This document shows, in pieces, positions 14,771 through 24,249 of a DNA stretch of 47,109 bases (its first letter is position 1; each line of letters opens with the position of its first letter). The translations under genes were made by a program, and so were the position numbers. Below the pieces are notes generated by a model that made no database searches, was not told where the DNA came from, and saw only the letters and a program-made list of their open reading frames with translations. Source of the DNA: Paludibacteraceae bacterium (lineage in GTDB: Bacteria; Bacteroidota; Bacteroidia; Bacteroidales; Paludibacteraceae); the NCBI GenBank assembly GCA_905234835.1, contig CAJOIZ010000015.1, forward strand, positions 1-47,109, written 5' to 3'.

Positions 14771-15827
14771 CGGGGAGGAGGGGATTGAGTTCGTTGAGCA
14801 ACTCTGTTTCGCGGTGCATCCATAAATGCCATAATTGTTCGCGATAGGGATCGTTCTCGTCGTACAGGTTAACCAATGAGTCGCGGATGGTCCATTGTGC
14901 CCGGATGCAGGCATTATACTCCACAGAACAATCATGATACGCCTGCATGTCCTCCCTGTTATTCACATCAAAGGAATCATACCTGTTGATGATTGCCATA
15001 AGGCAGTCGCGCTCGTCGGAAACATACGATTCGACCAGAGCGGTCATTGCCTCAAAGCGCAGTTGTTCCTCTCTCCGCTCATGCCACGATATATAGAACA
15101 GCATAACAGCCATACCCAATAACACCGCTGACAAGAACACCGGCAACAGCCGCGAAAAGCGTTTATATCGGTCAATGTCTTTCCGCAGTGCGGCTATGTT
15201 AGGGTAGGTTCCTTTCTTGCAACGCCGAGCAATAAGGCGATAGCGGTCAGGAACCATACGCGGCAATAATCTGCCCAATGCAGCAATATCTTTGCGCGGG
15301 TCATTCGCTACGGGCGAAAGCGTGGCATCCGTAGCCGATAATCCAAAATCAATCAGTTTGACGTTTGCTCCGTTGCGGGTGATGAGAATATTATCGGCTT
15401 TGAGGTCATGGTGAACCAGTTGCAGACTGTGAATGTATTCCAACGCGTCCAAGAGTTGAGCCAATACGCGTTCTTGTGCCGCCTGTACCGGTCGGGTCTG
15501 CATCCACTCAAGAAGGGTTACTCCGTCAATCCATTCCTGCACAATACATCTGCCGACACCGCTAATCTCTTCGAGACTATATGTAGCGGCGATATTAGGA
15601 TGAACGAGTCGGATTCCCAGTTGAAACTCCCGTTCCTGCTGTAAGCGGTAGTCAGTCAGGTTTGCCACATCCTGCGTCGGCGCTTTGAGCAGGAAGCGCC
15701 GTCCATAGCGTGTGGCGGTGTAGATGAGCGTGTGTGTTCGGCTGTGGGCAAGCGTGATATCGCGCCATTCAGACGAGAAGTCCGTTGGTGCTATGAAGCC
15801 TGATGAACTGGAACTGCTTGGTGTCAT
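14751..15827 (-). CDS. Membrane-anchored serine/threonine protein kinase-like protein
   Basis: 358 residues. Kinase domain about 20-220: ATP-binding Lys48 (RFLLKAP), catalytic loop HHDLKADN (His139, Asp141) where canonical kinases have HRD, and DFG at 160-162 (LIDFGLSA). The activation segment is very short, with no APE motif before DPRKDIAALGRLL. A single transmembrane helix (about 227-247) leads into a ~110-residue C-terminal part predicted outside the cytoplasm. Catalytic residues are kept, so activity is plausible, but the missing HRD arginine suggests no activation-loop-dependent control. The gene is 7 bp after the glycosyltransferase gene and should share its promoter. A second kinase of the same architecture is at 39367. 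Confidence 0.83.
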   Translation of the reverse strand: MTPSSSSSSGFIAPTDFSSEWRDITLAHSRTHTLIYTATRYGRRFLLKAPTQDVANLTDYRLQQEREFQLGIRLVHPNIAATYSLEEISGVGRCIVQEWIDGVTLLEWMQTRPVQAAQERVLAQLLDALEYIHSLQLVHHDLKADNILITRNGANVKLIDFGLSATDATLSPVANDPRKDIAALGRLLPRMVPDRYRLIARRCKKGTYPNIAALRKDIDRYKRFSRLLPVFLSAVLLGMAVMLFYISWHERREEQLRFEAMTALVESYVSDERDCLMAIINRYDSFDVNNREDMQAYHDCSVEYNACIRAQWTIRDSLVNLYDENDPYREQLWHLWMHRETELLNELNPLLPAKLNTN

Positions 15828-15834
15828 TCAAAGG

Positions 15835-16788
15835 TCAGAGTTCATCCCTAATAAGATAGTCGTTGCGTGATTGGGAATTGCGTATGACAAGTTCGCCGAG
15901 GAAACCTGCGAGGAAAAGCATACATCCGAGAATCATCATCAGAATGGCTATGTGGAAATAGGGGTTGGTACCGATGAGCATAGCGTGAACGCCATTGGCG
16001 AGTGCGTGCAGCTTCATGACCGCCACTACCACCACCGCAATAAAGCCAATGATGAACATCAGACTGCCTACCATACCGAAGAAGTGCATCGGCTGTTTGC
16101 CGAACTTATTGAGGAACCAGAGGGTCATCAGGTCAAGGTAACCGTTAATGAAACGGTTGAGTCCGAACTTGCTGACTCCAAATTCCCGCTTACGGTGTTG
16201 TACCACTTTCTCTCCTATTTTGGTAAATCCGGCGTTCTTCGCCAAATAGGGTATATAACGGTGCATTTCGGAGAAGACCTCTATGTTCTTGACCACATCG
16301 TTGCGATATGCCTTGAGTCCGCAGTTCATATCGTGCAAAGGAATACCCGTTACCCTTCGTGCCGTAGCATTGAACAGTTTGGACGGCAGGTTCTTGGTCA
16401 GACGGTTGTCGTAGCGTTTCTTTTTCCATCCGCTTACAAGGTCATAGCCTTCTTCGGTAATCATCCGATAGAGTTCGGGTATCTCGTCGGGCGAGTCCTG
16501 GAGGTCAGCATCCATCGTGATGACCACATCTCCTTGTGCTTTTTTGAATCCGCAATAGAGGGCAGCCGACTTGCCATAGTTCCGTCTGAAACGGATACTA
16601 TGCACGGTGTCCGGTGCCTTGCTGTGCATATCGGAAATGACCTTCCATGAATCATCGGTCGAACCGTCATCAATGAAGAGTATCTCGTAAGAGAAGTGAT
16701 GTTCGTCCATTACGCGTACCAGCCATTCATACAGAGACGGCAGCGATTCTGCTTCATTGAAAAGAGGAATAACGATAGAAATATCCAT
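15835..16788 (-). CDS. Family 2 glycosyltransferase, polyprenyl-phosphate sugar transferase type (GtrB/DPM1-like)
   Basis: 317 residues. The N-terminal GT-A domain has IPLFNEAESLPSLYE, DDGSTDDSW and the DxD metal site DADLQD. It is followed by SGWKKKRYDN and HDMNCGLKAYR, typical of enzymes that load a sugar onto undecaprenyl phosphate at the inner membrane. Two C-terminal transmembrane helices (about 233-255 and 270-298) anchor it. Likely provides lipid-linked sugar for surface glycan or lipid A modification; the sugar is not determinable. Promoter at 16816-16847; divergent from the PPIase gene. Confidence 0.92.
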   Translation of the reverse strand: MDISIVIPLFNEAESLPSLYEWLVRVMDEHHFSYEILFIDDGSTDDSWKVISDMHSKAPDTVHSIRFRRNYGKSAALYCGFKKAQGDVVITMDADLQDSPDEIPELYRMITEEGYDLVSGWKKKRYDNRLTKNLPSKLFNATARRVTGIPLHDMNCGLKAYRNDVVKNIEVFSEMHRYIPYLAKNAGFTKIGEKVVQHRKREFGVSKFGLNRFINGYLDLMTLWFLNKFGKQPMHFFGMVGSLMFIIGFIAVVVVAVMKLHALANGVHAMLIGTNPYFHIAILMMILGCMLFLAGFLGELVIRNSQSRNDYLIRDEL

Positions 16789-16815
16789 ACGATAGAAACT
16801 TTAATCCAGTGCGGA

Positions 16816-16847
16816 CAAAAGTAAGCCATTTATCCGGAGTAACCAAA
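16816..16847 (-). promoter_or_regulatory. Promoter of the glycosyltransferase/kinase operon
   Basis: Minus strand TTTG (16847-16844), 20-nt spacer, TACTTTTG (16823-16816). Confidence 0.8.
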
Positions 16848-16871
16848 CAGGTGAAGAGAAATACTGTTTTT

Positions 16872-16903
16872 TTTGTGCGAATGAAAAGTATATCGTATCT
16901 TTG
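16872..16903 (+). promoter_or_regulatory. Promoter of the PPIase-to-parAB gene cluster
   Basis: TTTG (16872-16875), 20-nt spacer, TATCTTTG (16896-16903), about 57 nt before the first ATG at 16967. No other strong consensus was found up to 28414, so it may drive a long transcript. Confidence 0.8.
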
Positions 16904-16966
16904 CGCGCTTTGTATCCTGTAACGGCAGGTGCAACTATTTGTGACACACTGAAAAAAATCAACAAT

Positions 16967-18703
16967 ATGAAAAGAACCTTTCTAACCCTGTTCGTATTGG
17001 GCATGATGACGGCAGTACAAGCCGAACAGCCCGACCAAGTGCTGATGACCATTGACGGAAAGCCGATCATGGCATCCGAGTTTATGTACATCTATGAAAA
17101 GAACAACCGCGAAGCGACTACCGACCCGAAGTCGATGGACGAGTATATGGAGTTGTTCACGCGCTTCAAACTGAAGGTAGCAGAAGCCGAAGCAGAGCAA
17201 TTGGACACGGCTGCATCTTTCAAAGAGGAACTGAAAGGCTATCGTGCGCAAGCGGTGGACAAGTATCTCCGTGACGAAGAAGCGATAGACAGCCTTGTCC
17301 GTTTGAGTTACTATCGTATGTGCCATATCCGTCGTGCGGCTCATATAGCTATCCGTTGCCCAGAGGATGCTTCCGATTCGCTTCGCACAGCAGCCGAGAC
17401 CCGTATAGCCGACCTTCGCAAACGCGCCGTATCCGGCAAAGAAGACTTCTACGCTTTGGCAAAAGAGTATTCGGAAGACCCCAACAAAGAGAAGAACGGT
17501 TGCGAACTCGGTTGGATTATCCCGTTCCGTTATATATACAGTTTCGAGGAAGCGGTCTATAACACTCCCGTAGGCAGTATCACCGGTATCTTCCGCAGCC
17601 CTTACGGTCTGCATATCGCATTGGTAGAAGAGGAGATAGAGACCGAAGAGGTACACGCCGCCCATATCATGAAGATGGTACCGAAAGGTGAAGAAGGTAA
17701 AGAAGTTGAAGCCAAGCAAGCGATAGACAGCCTATACCAAGTAATACTAAAAGGTGCGGACTTTGACGAGACAGCTCTCAAGAATTCCGATGACAAAGGC
17801 AGTGCCGTTCGCGGCGGTGATTTAGGTTGGTTCACCCGCGGTGTGATGATCCAGCCGTTTGAGAAAGCCGCTTTTGCATTGCAGGCGGGTGAGACCAGCG
17901 AACCAATCCGAAGCGAATACGGCTGGCATATTATCCGCGTGTATGACCGCCGCAAAACCGAGCCGTTAGACAGCATGTACACTACGTTGCGCCGCAATGT
18001 GGAGCGTGACGAACGTATGCAAGAAGCGAGGAAGTCGTTTGTGCGCAAGGCCCGTCAGGAGTATGCACTGTCCCAAGAAATGAGCGACGATGACGTAATG
18101 GCCTATGCAGATGCCCATCTTGAAGACAAATACCCCGAACTGAAGAACCTCGTACGCGAGTACCACGACGGCATATTGCTCTTCGATATCAGCGTGGACC
18201 GTGTATGGGACAAAGCAAGCAAGGATACCGTCGGTCTGACACGCTACTTTGAGGAACATAAAGACGCTTACCGCTGGGACGAGCCGCGCTTCAAAGGCTT
18301 TATGATTTACGCCCGTGACAAGAAGACTGCCAAACGTGCACAGACCATAGCCAAGACAGTTCCCACAGACAGCGTAGCCAAGACAATACGCGAGAGGATG
18401 AACAATGACAGCGTGACGATAGTACGTGTGGAAAGGGGACTATGGAAAAAGGGTCAGAACCCCGCAGTGGACAAGTTCGGTCTGAAAGTGAAAAAAGCTG
18501 ATTACCAAGCCAGCGAGGAGTTCCCCGTTGTAGTTGCCGTGGGTAAGAAACTCAATAATCCGGAAGCCTACACCGATGAGCGCGGCAAAGTGGTGACAGA
18601 CTATCAGGACCAATTGGAGCAGGCATGGGTGGATGAACTGAAAAAGAAACATACGGTAGTTATCAACGAAGCCGTCTGGAAGGAACTGAAAGCAGGCAAA
18701 TGA
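16967..18703 (+). CDS. Periplasmic peptidyl-prolyl isomerase (double-parvulin, SurA/PpiD-like)
   Basis: 578 residues from the ATG at 16967, chosen because it begins the signal peptide MKRTFLTLFVLGMMTAVQA. An N-terminal chaperone-like region precedes two parvulin-type rotamase domains: the first includes FYALAKEYSEDPNKEKNGCE and GSITGIFRSPYGLHIALV, the second VRGGDLGWFTRGVM and TSEPIRSEYGWHIIRV. A long helical C-terminal part follows. Catalyses prolyl isomerisation and assists folding of outer-membrane and secreted proteins in the periplasm. Overlaps the next gene by ATGA, so the two are translationally coupled. Confidence 0.9.
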   Translation: MKRTFLTLFVLGMMTAVQAEQPDQVLMTIDGKPIMASEFMYIYEKNNREATTDPKSMDEYMELFTRFKLKVAEAEAEQLDTAASFKEELKGYRAQAVDKYLRDEEAIDSLVRLSYYRMCHIRRAAHIAIRCPEDASDSLRTAAETRIADLRKRAVSGKEDFYALAKEYSEDPNKEKNGCELGWIIPFRYIYSFEEAVYNTPVGSITGIFRSPYGLHIALVEEEIETEEVHAAHIMKMVPKGEEGKEVEAKQAIDSLYQVILKGADFDETALKNSDDKGSAVRGGDLGWFTRGVMIQPFEKAAFALQAGETSEPIRSEYGWHIIRVYDRRKTEPLDSMYTTLRRNVERDERMQEARKSFVRKARQEYALSQEMSDDDVMAYADAHLEDKYPELKNLVREYHDGILLFDISVDRVWDKASKDTVGLTRYFEEHKDAYRWDEPRFKGFMIYARDKKTAKRAQTIAKTVPTDSVAKTIRERMNNDSVTIVRVERGLWKKGQNPAVDKFGLKVKKADYQASEEFPVVVAVGKKLNNPEAYTDERGKVVTDYQDQLEQAWVDELKKKHTVVINEAVWKELKAGK

Positions 18704-20337
18704 CCAAGACGCTGAAATGGTGTATAGCGGCAGTAGCGGGAGTGATTGTACTGAACATCCTGCTGCAATGGGTAACCGTCAGGTGGGACCTGACGGCAGA
18801 CCAACGCTATACCATTCATCGTCAGTCTATTGCAGAGATAGAGAATATAGACAGTCCCGCGACGGTCACCCTCTACCTGCAAGGCGACATGAACAGCAGT
18901 TTCAAGCGCCTGAAAGAATCCACCGAGTTTCTGATAGAAGAGTTACACCGTCATAACCGTCTTATCCGCCTCGATGCGAGCGAGATAGAAGAACGGGAAT
19001 ACGTATTGTTGCAGCAACGCGGGTATTCGCCGATTGTTGTGCACGAACGTGCCCGTGACGGCAAGACCGAACAGACGACCTTATGGCCGTACGCAGAAGT
19101 GGCGTACAAGAACAAATCCATGGTCATCCGTCTGTTGCAACAGAACAAGGGTCTCAGCGGTGAAGAGAACCTGAACCGGTCGATAGAAGGCTTGGAATTC
19201 GCCCTGATGGAGGCGCTTCATACTCTTAGGAAAGACAGCGTGGAGCGTATCGCTTTCCTTGAAGGACATGGTGAGATGGGCGATACCCAACTATATGACT
19301 GGGAGCAGAGCCTCAGACACTATTTTCAGGTTGACCGCGGTGTGCTCGGCACGCAAACGGATGTGTTGGACAACTACAAAGCGGTCGTGATAGCGGACCC
19401 ACAGCGTGCCTTCAGTGAGACGGACAAGTACATTATCGACCAATATATTATGCGTGGCGGACGGGTAATGTGGCTACTTAACGGCGTGCGTTTTTCGGAA
19501 GATATGCTGACGGACAACGGCGTGACACCCATCGTCGGTTTGGACTTGAACCTGAACGATATGTTGTTCCGTTACGGCGTTCGTATCAATCCCGCATTGG
19601 TTCAAGATATGCAGTGCCTGAACATTCCCGTAGATGTATCATCCGATCCCCAGCGCCCTCAATACCAGCCACTTCCGTGGACGTATGCGCCTCTGCTTCT
19701 GACCAATGAACAATCGCCGGTGACGCGGAATGTGATGCAGGTGAGTTGCACAATGGCTTCCTTGATAGACCTTGTAGGCGGGGATGACGGCATAGACAAA
19801 ACGATACTGCTTGCCACATCGAATGCGTCCAGTCTGACTCCTACACCGGCAGAAGTGGACCTGAGCGACCTGCGTGTTGATAAGGAGCGTTTCCGCAATG
19901 CGTATATGCCGGTGGCCGTGTCGTTGGAAGGGAAGTTCAACTCGTATTTTACCCACCGCATCGTAGCGGATGAACTGAAGAGCCAGCGCGAGTTGCTCGT
20001 GGAAGGCGAGAGCCGACAGATAGTGGTCGCCGCCGGCAGTATAGCAGGTAACGAATGGCAAGACGGCCAGCCTCTGCCCGTGGGGTTCGACAGGTACTCG
20101 AAGACGCAGTTCGGCAACCGAGACTTCCTCGTGCAGTCGCTATTGTGGCTGACAGACGAAGGCGACTTGATCAACCTCCGCCAGCGTCAAGTGGCTCTGC
20201 GGCTGATAAACGAGAAGAAAGCCTACGCCAACCGCGCAGCAATCCAATGGGTAAGCCTATTGACGCCCGTGCTGCTTCTGCTGCTCACAGGGGTTGCCGT
20301 GACCTTCGTCAGACGATATAAATACAGACAAGCATAA
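18700..20337 (+). CDS. GldG-like ABC-transporter auxiliary protein
   Basis: 545 residues with an N-terminal membrane helix (CIAAVAGVIVLNILLQWVTV), a large periplasmic domain of the ABC_transp_aux/GldG type (FLEGHGEMGDTQLYDWEQ; MRGGRVMWLLNGVRFSEDM) and a C-terminal helix (WVSLLTPVLLLLLTGVAVTF). The family works with the GldF permease and GldA ATPase in gliding and related envelope functions. Here no gldF or gldA is adjacent; the upstream gene is a PPIase, overlapping by 4 bp. So either the partners lie elsewhere or the protein has another role. Confidence 0.85.
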   Translation: MTKTLKWCIAAVAGVIVLNILLQWVTVRWDLTADQRYTIHRQSIAEIENIDSPATVTLYLQGDMNSSFKRLKESTEFLIEELHRHNRLIRLDASEIEEREYVLLQQRGYSPIVVHERARDGKTEQTTLWPYAEVAYKNKSMVIRLLQQNKGLSGEENLNRSIEGLEFALMEALHTLRKDSVERIAFLEGHGEMGDTQLYDWEQSLRHYFQVDRGVLGTQTDVLDNYKAVVIADPQRAFSETDKYIIDQYIMRGGRVMWLLNGVRFSEDMLTDNGVTPIVGLDLNLNDMLFRYGVRINPALVQDMQCLNIPVDVSSDPQRPQYQPLPWTYAPLLLTNEQSPVTRNVMQVSCTMASLIDLVGGDDGIDKTILLATSNASSLTPTPAEVDLSDLRVDKERFRNAYMPVAVSLEGKFNSYFTHRIVADELKSQRELLVEGESRQIVVAAGSIAGNEWQDGQPLPVGFDRYSKTQFGNRDFLVQSLLWLTDEGDLINLRQRQVALRLINEKKAYANRAAIQWVSLLTPVLLLLLTGVAVTFVRRYKYRQA

Positions 20338-20353
20338 CAGAGACAAAAAGCAG

Positions 20354-21961
20354 ATGGTAACGAAGAAAACATACAAATCAGGATACAGCATACTGTTAGC
20401 GGTCTTTCTCGGTGTGTTCGCAATGCACGCCACAGCACAGACTACGGTCATGCCTTACCTGACAGATACGATACAGGACACCGTGGTATATCGCTATCCA
20501 GCCCCAAAGAGCATCGGAATATACCGTATCAGCAAGAATTTCGGTGTTTCGCAAGAAGATATCCTTCGCTGGAACCCGCAACTGCGTGAACGCGGTCCCC
20601 AGTTGGACGAGATTCTGCTTATACCTGCCGGTCCGGTGGTATCAAAACAAACCAACAAGGAAGAACAGCCTTCAACCGAAGAAAACAGAGCCGTTGCCGA
20701 CCATACCACCCACGACGCGACACCACCTGCCACACAAGGCGATGAGGACAACAAGAAAGCCGCCAGAAAAGAGGATATGATGCGTAAACCGAAAGCGGGA
20801 ACAAAGGCCGGTGAGGATGCAGAAAAAACAGAGTTATCCAACGCTAACGGTATAGTATCCCTTAAGTATCCCTATAGTGAAGATGAAGATTTTCTACCTA
20901 TATCCGACACCTCAAAGATATGGCGCTTGGCCGTGCTGCTTCCTTTGGATTGCCATTCGACTAACCGCGACGAATATAACGACCGCTTCTACGATTTCTA
21001 TACAGGGCTGCTGACCGCAGTCTATCAAGCACAAAAAGCGGGTATGCGCTTAGACATCCATACGTACGATGTGCCTCGGACCGGCAACCAATTGGCTTCG
21101 GTCCTGAACGATCAGTGGATAGAGACCGCGCACGCCATAATCGGTCCCGCCTATACGAACCAAGTGAACAAGATGGCAACATGGAGCCGCGAACACCCGA
21201 TATGGCTGCTCGTGCCCTTCACTTCCCGCGTGTCGGGCATAGAGGATAACCCGTATATCCTGCAATTCAATCCGACATCCGACAGGAAAGCCCGCTGCCT
21301 CGCCGATACAATAGCGCTACACAAAGAGAGCGTTCATTGCATCTACGTCAAGGCCGACCGCCGTCCTTCCGCCGAAGTGGCACACCTGCTTAAAGAATTA
21401 GAAGAGAGACAGATAGAGATAGACACCGTTCCCCTGCGGGCGCTGATGAATGACTCGGCAGACTATGCCACACGGGACAGCGTGAGCAATCTGGTAATAC
21501 TGCATACCGATAACTATTCCAATGCGAGCGTCATACTTCCTCACGTGAAACAGTTGGCGATACGCCACGAAGTCCGCCTCGTAGCGCAGGACTCATGGGT
21601 GCAACAGGAAGAGGTCGCCGTCTTGCGACCCGTGTATGCGTATTTCTTCCGCCAACCGGATGCCAAAGCACCTGTCACGATGACATACAATTGGTTACAC
21701 AACCATTATTTCTCGAATGATTCCGTTTATACGCCTGCGATAGACTACCCCCGTTTCGATATGCTGGGGTACGACCTGACCAAGTATCTGCTCCGATTGC
21801 TGCCAGACCTGTATGAGAATGCAACCGGCACGGATACCGATGCGGACGTGGATTATATATTTGACGAACCTTTCACGGAAGGCGTCCAGTCGAAGATCCG
21901 CTTTGTGCGTACCGGTGTGGACGGCGGATGGATAAACGAATATATACAAGTCGCCTATTAG
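20354..21961 (+). CDS. Lipid-free envelope protein: LysM domain fused to a periplasmic-binding-protein-like domain
   Basis: 535 residues. Signal peptide (ILLAVFLGVFAMHATA), then a LysM-like module (IGIYRISKNFGVSQEDILRW ... ILLIPAGP), a low-complexity charged linker (about 100-170), and a type-I periplasmic-binding fold (WRLAVLLPLDC, AHAIIGPAYTNQVNKMA, WLLVPFTSR, FRQPDAKAPVTMTYNW). The layout recalls LpoA-like activators of peptidoglycan synthases, with LysM for peptidoglycan contact; that role is inference. 16 bp after the gldG-like gene and 18 bp before the barrel gene. Confidence 0.82.
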   Translation: MVTKKTYKSGYSILLAVFLGVFAMHATAQTTVMPYLTDTIQDTVVYRYPAPKSIGIYRISKNFGVSQEDILRWNPQLRERGPQLDEILLIPAGPVVSKQTNKEEQPSTEENRAVADHTTHDATPPATQGDEDNKKAARKEDMMRKPKAGTKAGEDAEKTELSNANGIVSLKYPYSEDEDFLPISDTSKIWRLAVLLPLDCHSTNRDEYNDRFYDFYTGLLTAVYQAQKAGMRLDIHTYDVPRTGNQLASVLNDQWIETAHAIIGPAYTNQVNKMATWSREHPIWLLVPFTSRVSGIEDNPYILQFNPTSDRKARCLADTIALHKESVHCIYVKADRRPSAEVAHLLKELEERQIEIDTVPLRALMNDSADYATRDSVSNLVILHTDNYSNASVILPHVKQLAIRHEVRLVAQDSWVQQEEVAVLRPVYAYFFRQPDAKAPVTMTYNWLHNHYFSNDSVYTPAIDYPRFDMLGYDLTKYLLRLLPDLYENATGTDTDADVDYIFDEPFTEGVQSKIRFVRTGVDGGWINEYIQVAY

Positions 21962-21979
21962 ACCGATGACTCACAAAGG

Positions 21980-22657
21980 ATGAAACACGTTGTAACGGTC
22001 ATATTCATAGCGCTGCTGCCGATAGCTCTGTCGGCCCAACCGCGCCTTGCCCGTGCCGAGATTTATGCCGGCGTACAAGGGGGCGTAATCGCATCGATGA
22101 TGAACTTCTCGCCCGTGGTTGACGGTACGGACAACATACTCGGCACGGCTACGATAGGCGGTAACGGAGGACTGATATTCCGCTATAACGGGCATAAATA
22201 CTGCGGGTTGCAGGTTGAACTCAACTATATGCACCGCGGCTGGCGCGAGACAGTGGATACAATGAATATTCACTATAGCCGCAATCTGAACTATGTAGAG
22301 ATACCCTTCCTGTTCCATCTATATTTCGGCAGCGACCGGCATCGCGCATTCATCCATGCCGGACCGCAAATCGGTTACTGCTTTGCCGACCAGTCGTCAG
22401 GCAGCAGACATCCGTCTTCAACAGAGCAGTACAAACCCATAGACCACGCCTTTGACTACGGTTTGGCGGCAGGATTAGGCTACATGGCACGTACACGCAA
22501 CAGCGGTAGCTTCCAACTGGAAGCACGGTTCAACTACAGCTTTAGCAACATCTTCAACAGCCACAAAAGCGACTGGTTCGCGCAGTCACACCCGATGGAC
22601 CTGAGCCTCAATGTAGGCTACCTGTGGGAATTCAAGAACAACAAAGGACATAAATAA
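21980..22657 (+). CDS. PorT-family outer-membrane beta-barrel protein
   Basis: 225 residues with signal peptide (HVVTVIFIALLPIALSA) and alternating aromatic beta-strands ending in YLWEFKNN. Features typical of the PorT/outer-membrane beta-barrel family are GVQGGVIASMMNFSP, LQVELNYMHRGW and IPFLFHLYF. In organisms with type IX secretion PorT takes part in export; elsewhere the role is unknown. Nine bp before parA. Confidence 0.83.
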   Translation: MKHVVTVIFIALLPIALSAQPRLARAEIYAGVQGGVIASMMNFSPVVDGTDNILGTATIGGNGGLIFRYNGHKYCGLQVELNYMHRGWRETVDTMNIHYSRNLNYVEIPFLFHLYFGSDRHRAFIHAGPQIGYCFADQSSGSRHPSSTEQYKPIDHAFDYGLAAGLGYMARTRNSGSFQLEARFNYSFSNIFNSHKSDWFAQSHPMDLSLNVGYLWEFKNNKGHK

Positions 22658-22666
22658 AACAAGTAT

Positions 22667-23422
22667 ATGAAAATCATCTCAATAGCAAATCAGAAAGGCG
22701 GTGTCGGCAAGACCACCACATCCATCAATCTTTCGGCCGGCTTGGCAACCGAGGGCAAACGTGTACTGCTCATAGATGCCGACCCGCAGGCAAATGCTTC
22801 TTCCGGCTTGGGCATCGACATCAAAACGCTTGACAAGACTATCTACGAATGTCTTGTGAGCGACATCGACCCCAATACGGCGGTCCTGAAAACAAGTATC
22901 AAGAACCTCTTTGTGTTGCCCAGCCACATCGATTTAGTGGGAGCGGAAATAGAGATGCTTAACCTCGATGACCGCGAACAGCGGATGAAGCGGATGCTGG
23001 CACGCTTGGAGGACCGCTACGACTATATCCTTATCGATTGTTCGCCTTCATTGGGACTGATTACCGTCAATGCCTTGACCGCCAGTCACTCGGTCATCAT
23101 CCCAGTCCAATGCGAGTTCTTCGCCCTCGAGGGAATAGCCAAACTGCTCAATACAATCAAGATAATCAAAGGGCAACTCAACCCCGGTCTGCAGATAGAA
23201 GGCTTCCTGCTGACGATGTACGACAGCCGTCTGCGCTTGAGCAACCAAGTGTATGAGGAGGTGAAACGTCACTTCGGCAAGCTGGTGTTTGATACGGTCA
23301 TATCCCGCAATGTGCGCTTGAGCGAGGCACCCAGCCACGGTATGTCGGTCATTGAATATGACCCCATGTCCAAAGGCGCACAGAACTATATACAATTAGC
23401 CAAAGAACTCATACAAAGATGA
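22667..23422 (+). CDS. parA: Chromosome-partitioning ATPase ParA (Soj)
   Basis: 251 residues. Deviant Walker A KGGVGKTTT (residues 10-18), DADPQANASSGLG, and the switch region LIDCSPSLGLITVNALTA: the hallmarks of ParA/Soj ATPases. Forms ATP-dependent dimers on the nucleoid and moves ParB-bound origins. It overlaps parB by ATGA. No upstream consensus promoter in the 9-bp gap, so it is expressed from the long operon. Confidence 0.97.
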   Translation: MKIISIANQKGGVGKTTTSINLSAGLATEGKRVLLIDADPQANASSGLGIDIKTLDKTIYECLVSDIDPNTAVLKTSIKNLFVLPSHIDLVGAEIEMLNLDDREQRMKRMLARLEDRYDYILIDCSPSLGLITVNALTASHSVIIPVQCEFFALEGIAKLLNTIKIIKGQLNPGLQIEGFLLTMYDSRLRLSNQVYEEVKRHFGKLVFDTVISRNVRLSEAPSHGMSVIEYDPMSKGAQNYIQLAKELIQR

Positions 23423-24249
23423 AGAAACAGACAGGACTCGGGCGCGGTCTCGACGCCCTCATTGATACGCACGTGGTGACGGAAGGCTCGTCCTCCATCA
23501 ACGAAGTGGATTTGTCACTCATCAGTGCCAATCCCGACCAACCTCGTCGTTCGTTCGACGCCGAAGCGCTGGAGGAGATGAGCCGTTCGATACGTGAACA
23601 CGGAATCATCTCTCCCATCACACTGCGAAAGAACGATGACGGGACCTATATGATTATCGCAGGTGAACGCCGCTTCCGCGCTGCCAAGATGGCGGGACTG
23701 AAGACTATACCCGCATACGTCCGCACCGCCAAAGACGAACAAGTCATGGAATGGGCTTTGATAGAGAACATCCAGCGTGAGGACTTGGATGCCATTGAGA
23801 TAGCCCTTGCCTATCAGAGACTGATGGACGAATATCAACTCACGCAGGAGAGCATGGCGGAACGCGTTGGTAAGAAACGCGCTACAGTTGCCAACTACCT
23901 CCGACTGCTCAAACTTCCTGCGGAAATACAGCTGGGCATCAAGGAAAAGAAGATTGATATGGGACACGCACGAGCCATCCTCGGAAGCCCATCCACCGAA
24001 CAACAACTGGACATTTACAAACGTATCCTCCGCGATGGATTGAGTGTCAGGAAAGTGGAAGAGATGGTCAGCAAAAAGAAGACTGAATCCCTGCCCAAGG
24101 CAACGCAAAAGGACCACCCCTATCAGGAACAGGAGAAGACACTGGAAGAACATCTCGGAATGGGTGTGCGTATAGATGCCAAACATCTGACCATCACCTT
24201 CCGCACAGAAGAACAACTCAGGCTGATTATTGAACGGCTGCTGCATTGA
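23419..24249 (+). CDS. parB: Chromosome-partitioning protein ParB
   Basis: 276 residues. ParB/Srx-type CTP-binding domain with RRSFDAEALEEMSRSIREHG and the box GERRFRAAKMAG. The helix-turn-helix domain around TQESMAERVGKKRATVANYL binds parS, and a C-terminal dimerisation domain follows. I found no convincing parS (TGTTTCACGTGAAACA-like) in the window. Overlaps parA and the following DUF5683 gene. Confidence 0.97.
   Translation: MKKQTGLGRGLDALIDTHVVTEGSSSINEVDLSLISANPDQPRRSFDAEALEEMSRSIREHGIISPITLRKNDDGTYMIIAGERRFRAAKMAGLKTIPAYVRTAKDEQVMEWALIENIQREDLDAIEIALAYQRLMDEYQLTQESMAERVGKKRATVANYLRLLKLPAEIQLGIKEKKIDMGHARAILGSPSTEQQLDIYKRILRDGLSVRKVEEMVSKKKTESLPKATQKDHPYQEQEKTLEEHLGMGVRIDAKHLTITFRTEEQLRLIIERLLH

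Noticed and set aside
16982..17719. 245-codon minus-strand open frame opposite the PPIase
   Set aside because: Codon-phase shadow of a strongly supported gene; no start signals or family resemblance.
22667..24249. parS centromere sites near parAB
   Set aside because: Partial matches such as TGAAACACG occur, but none approaches the 16-bp palindromic consensus.
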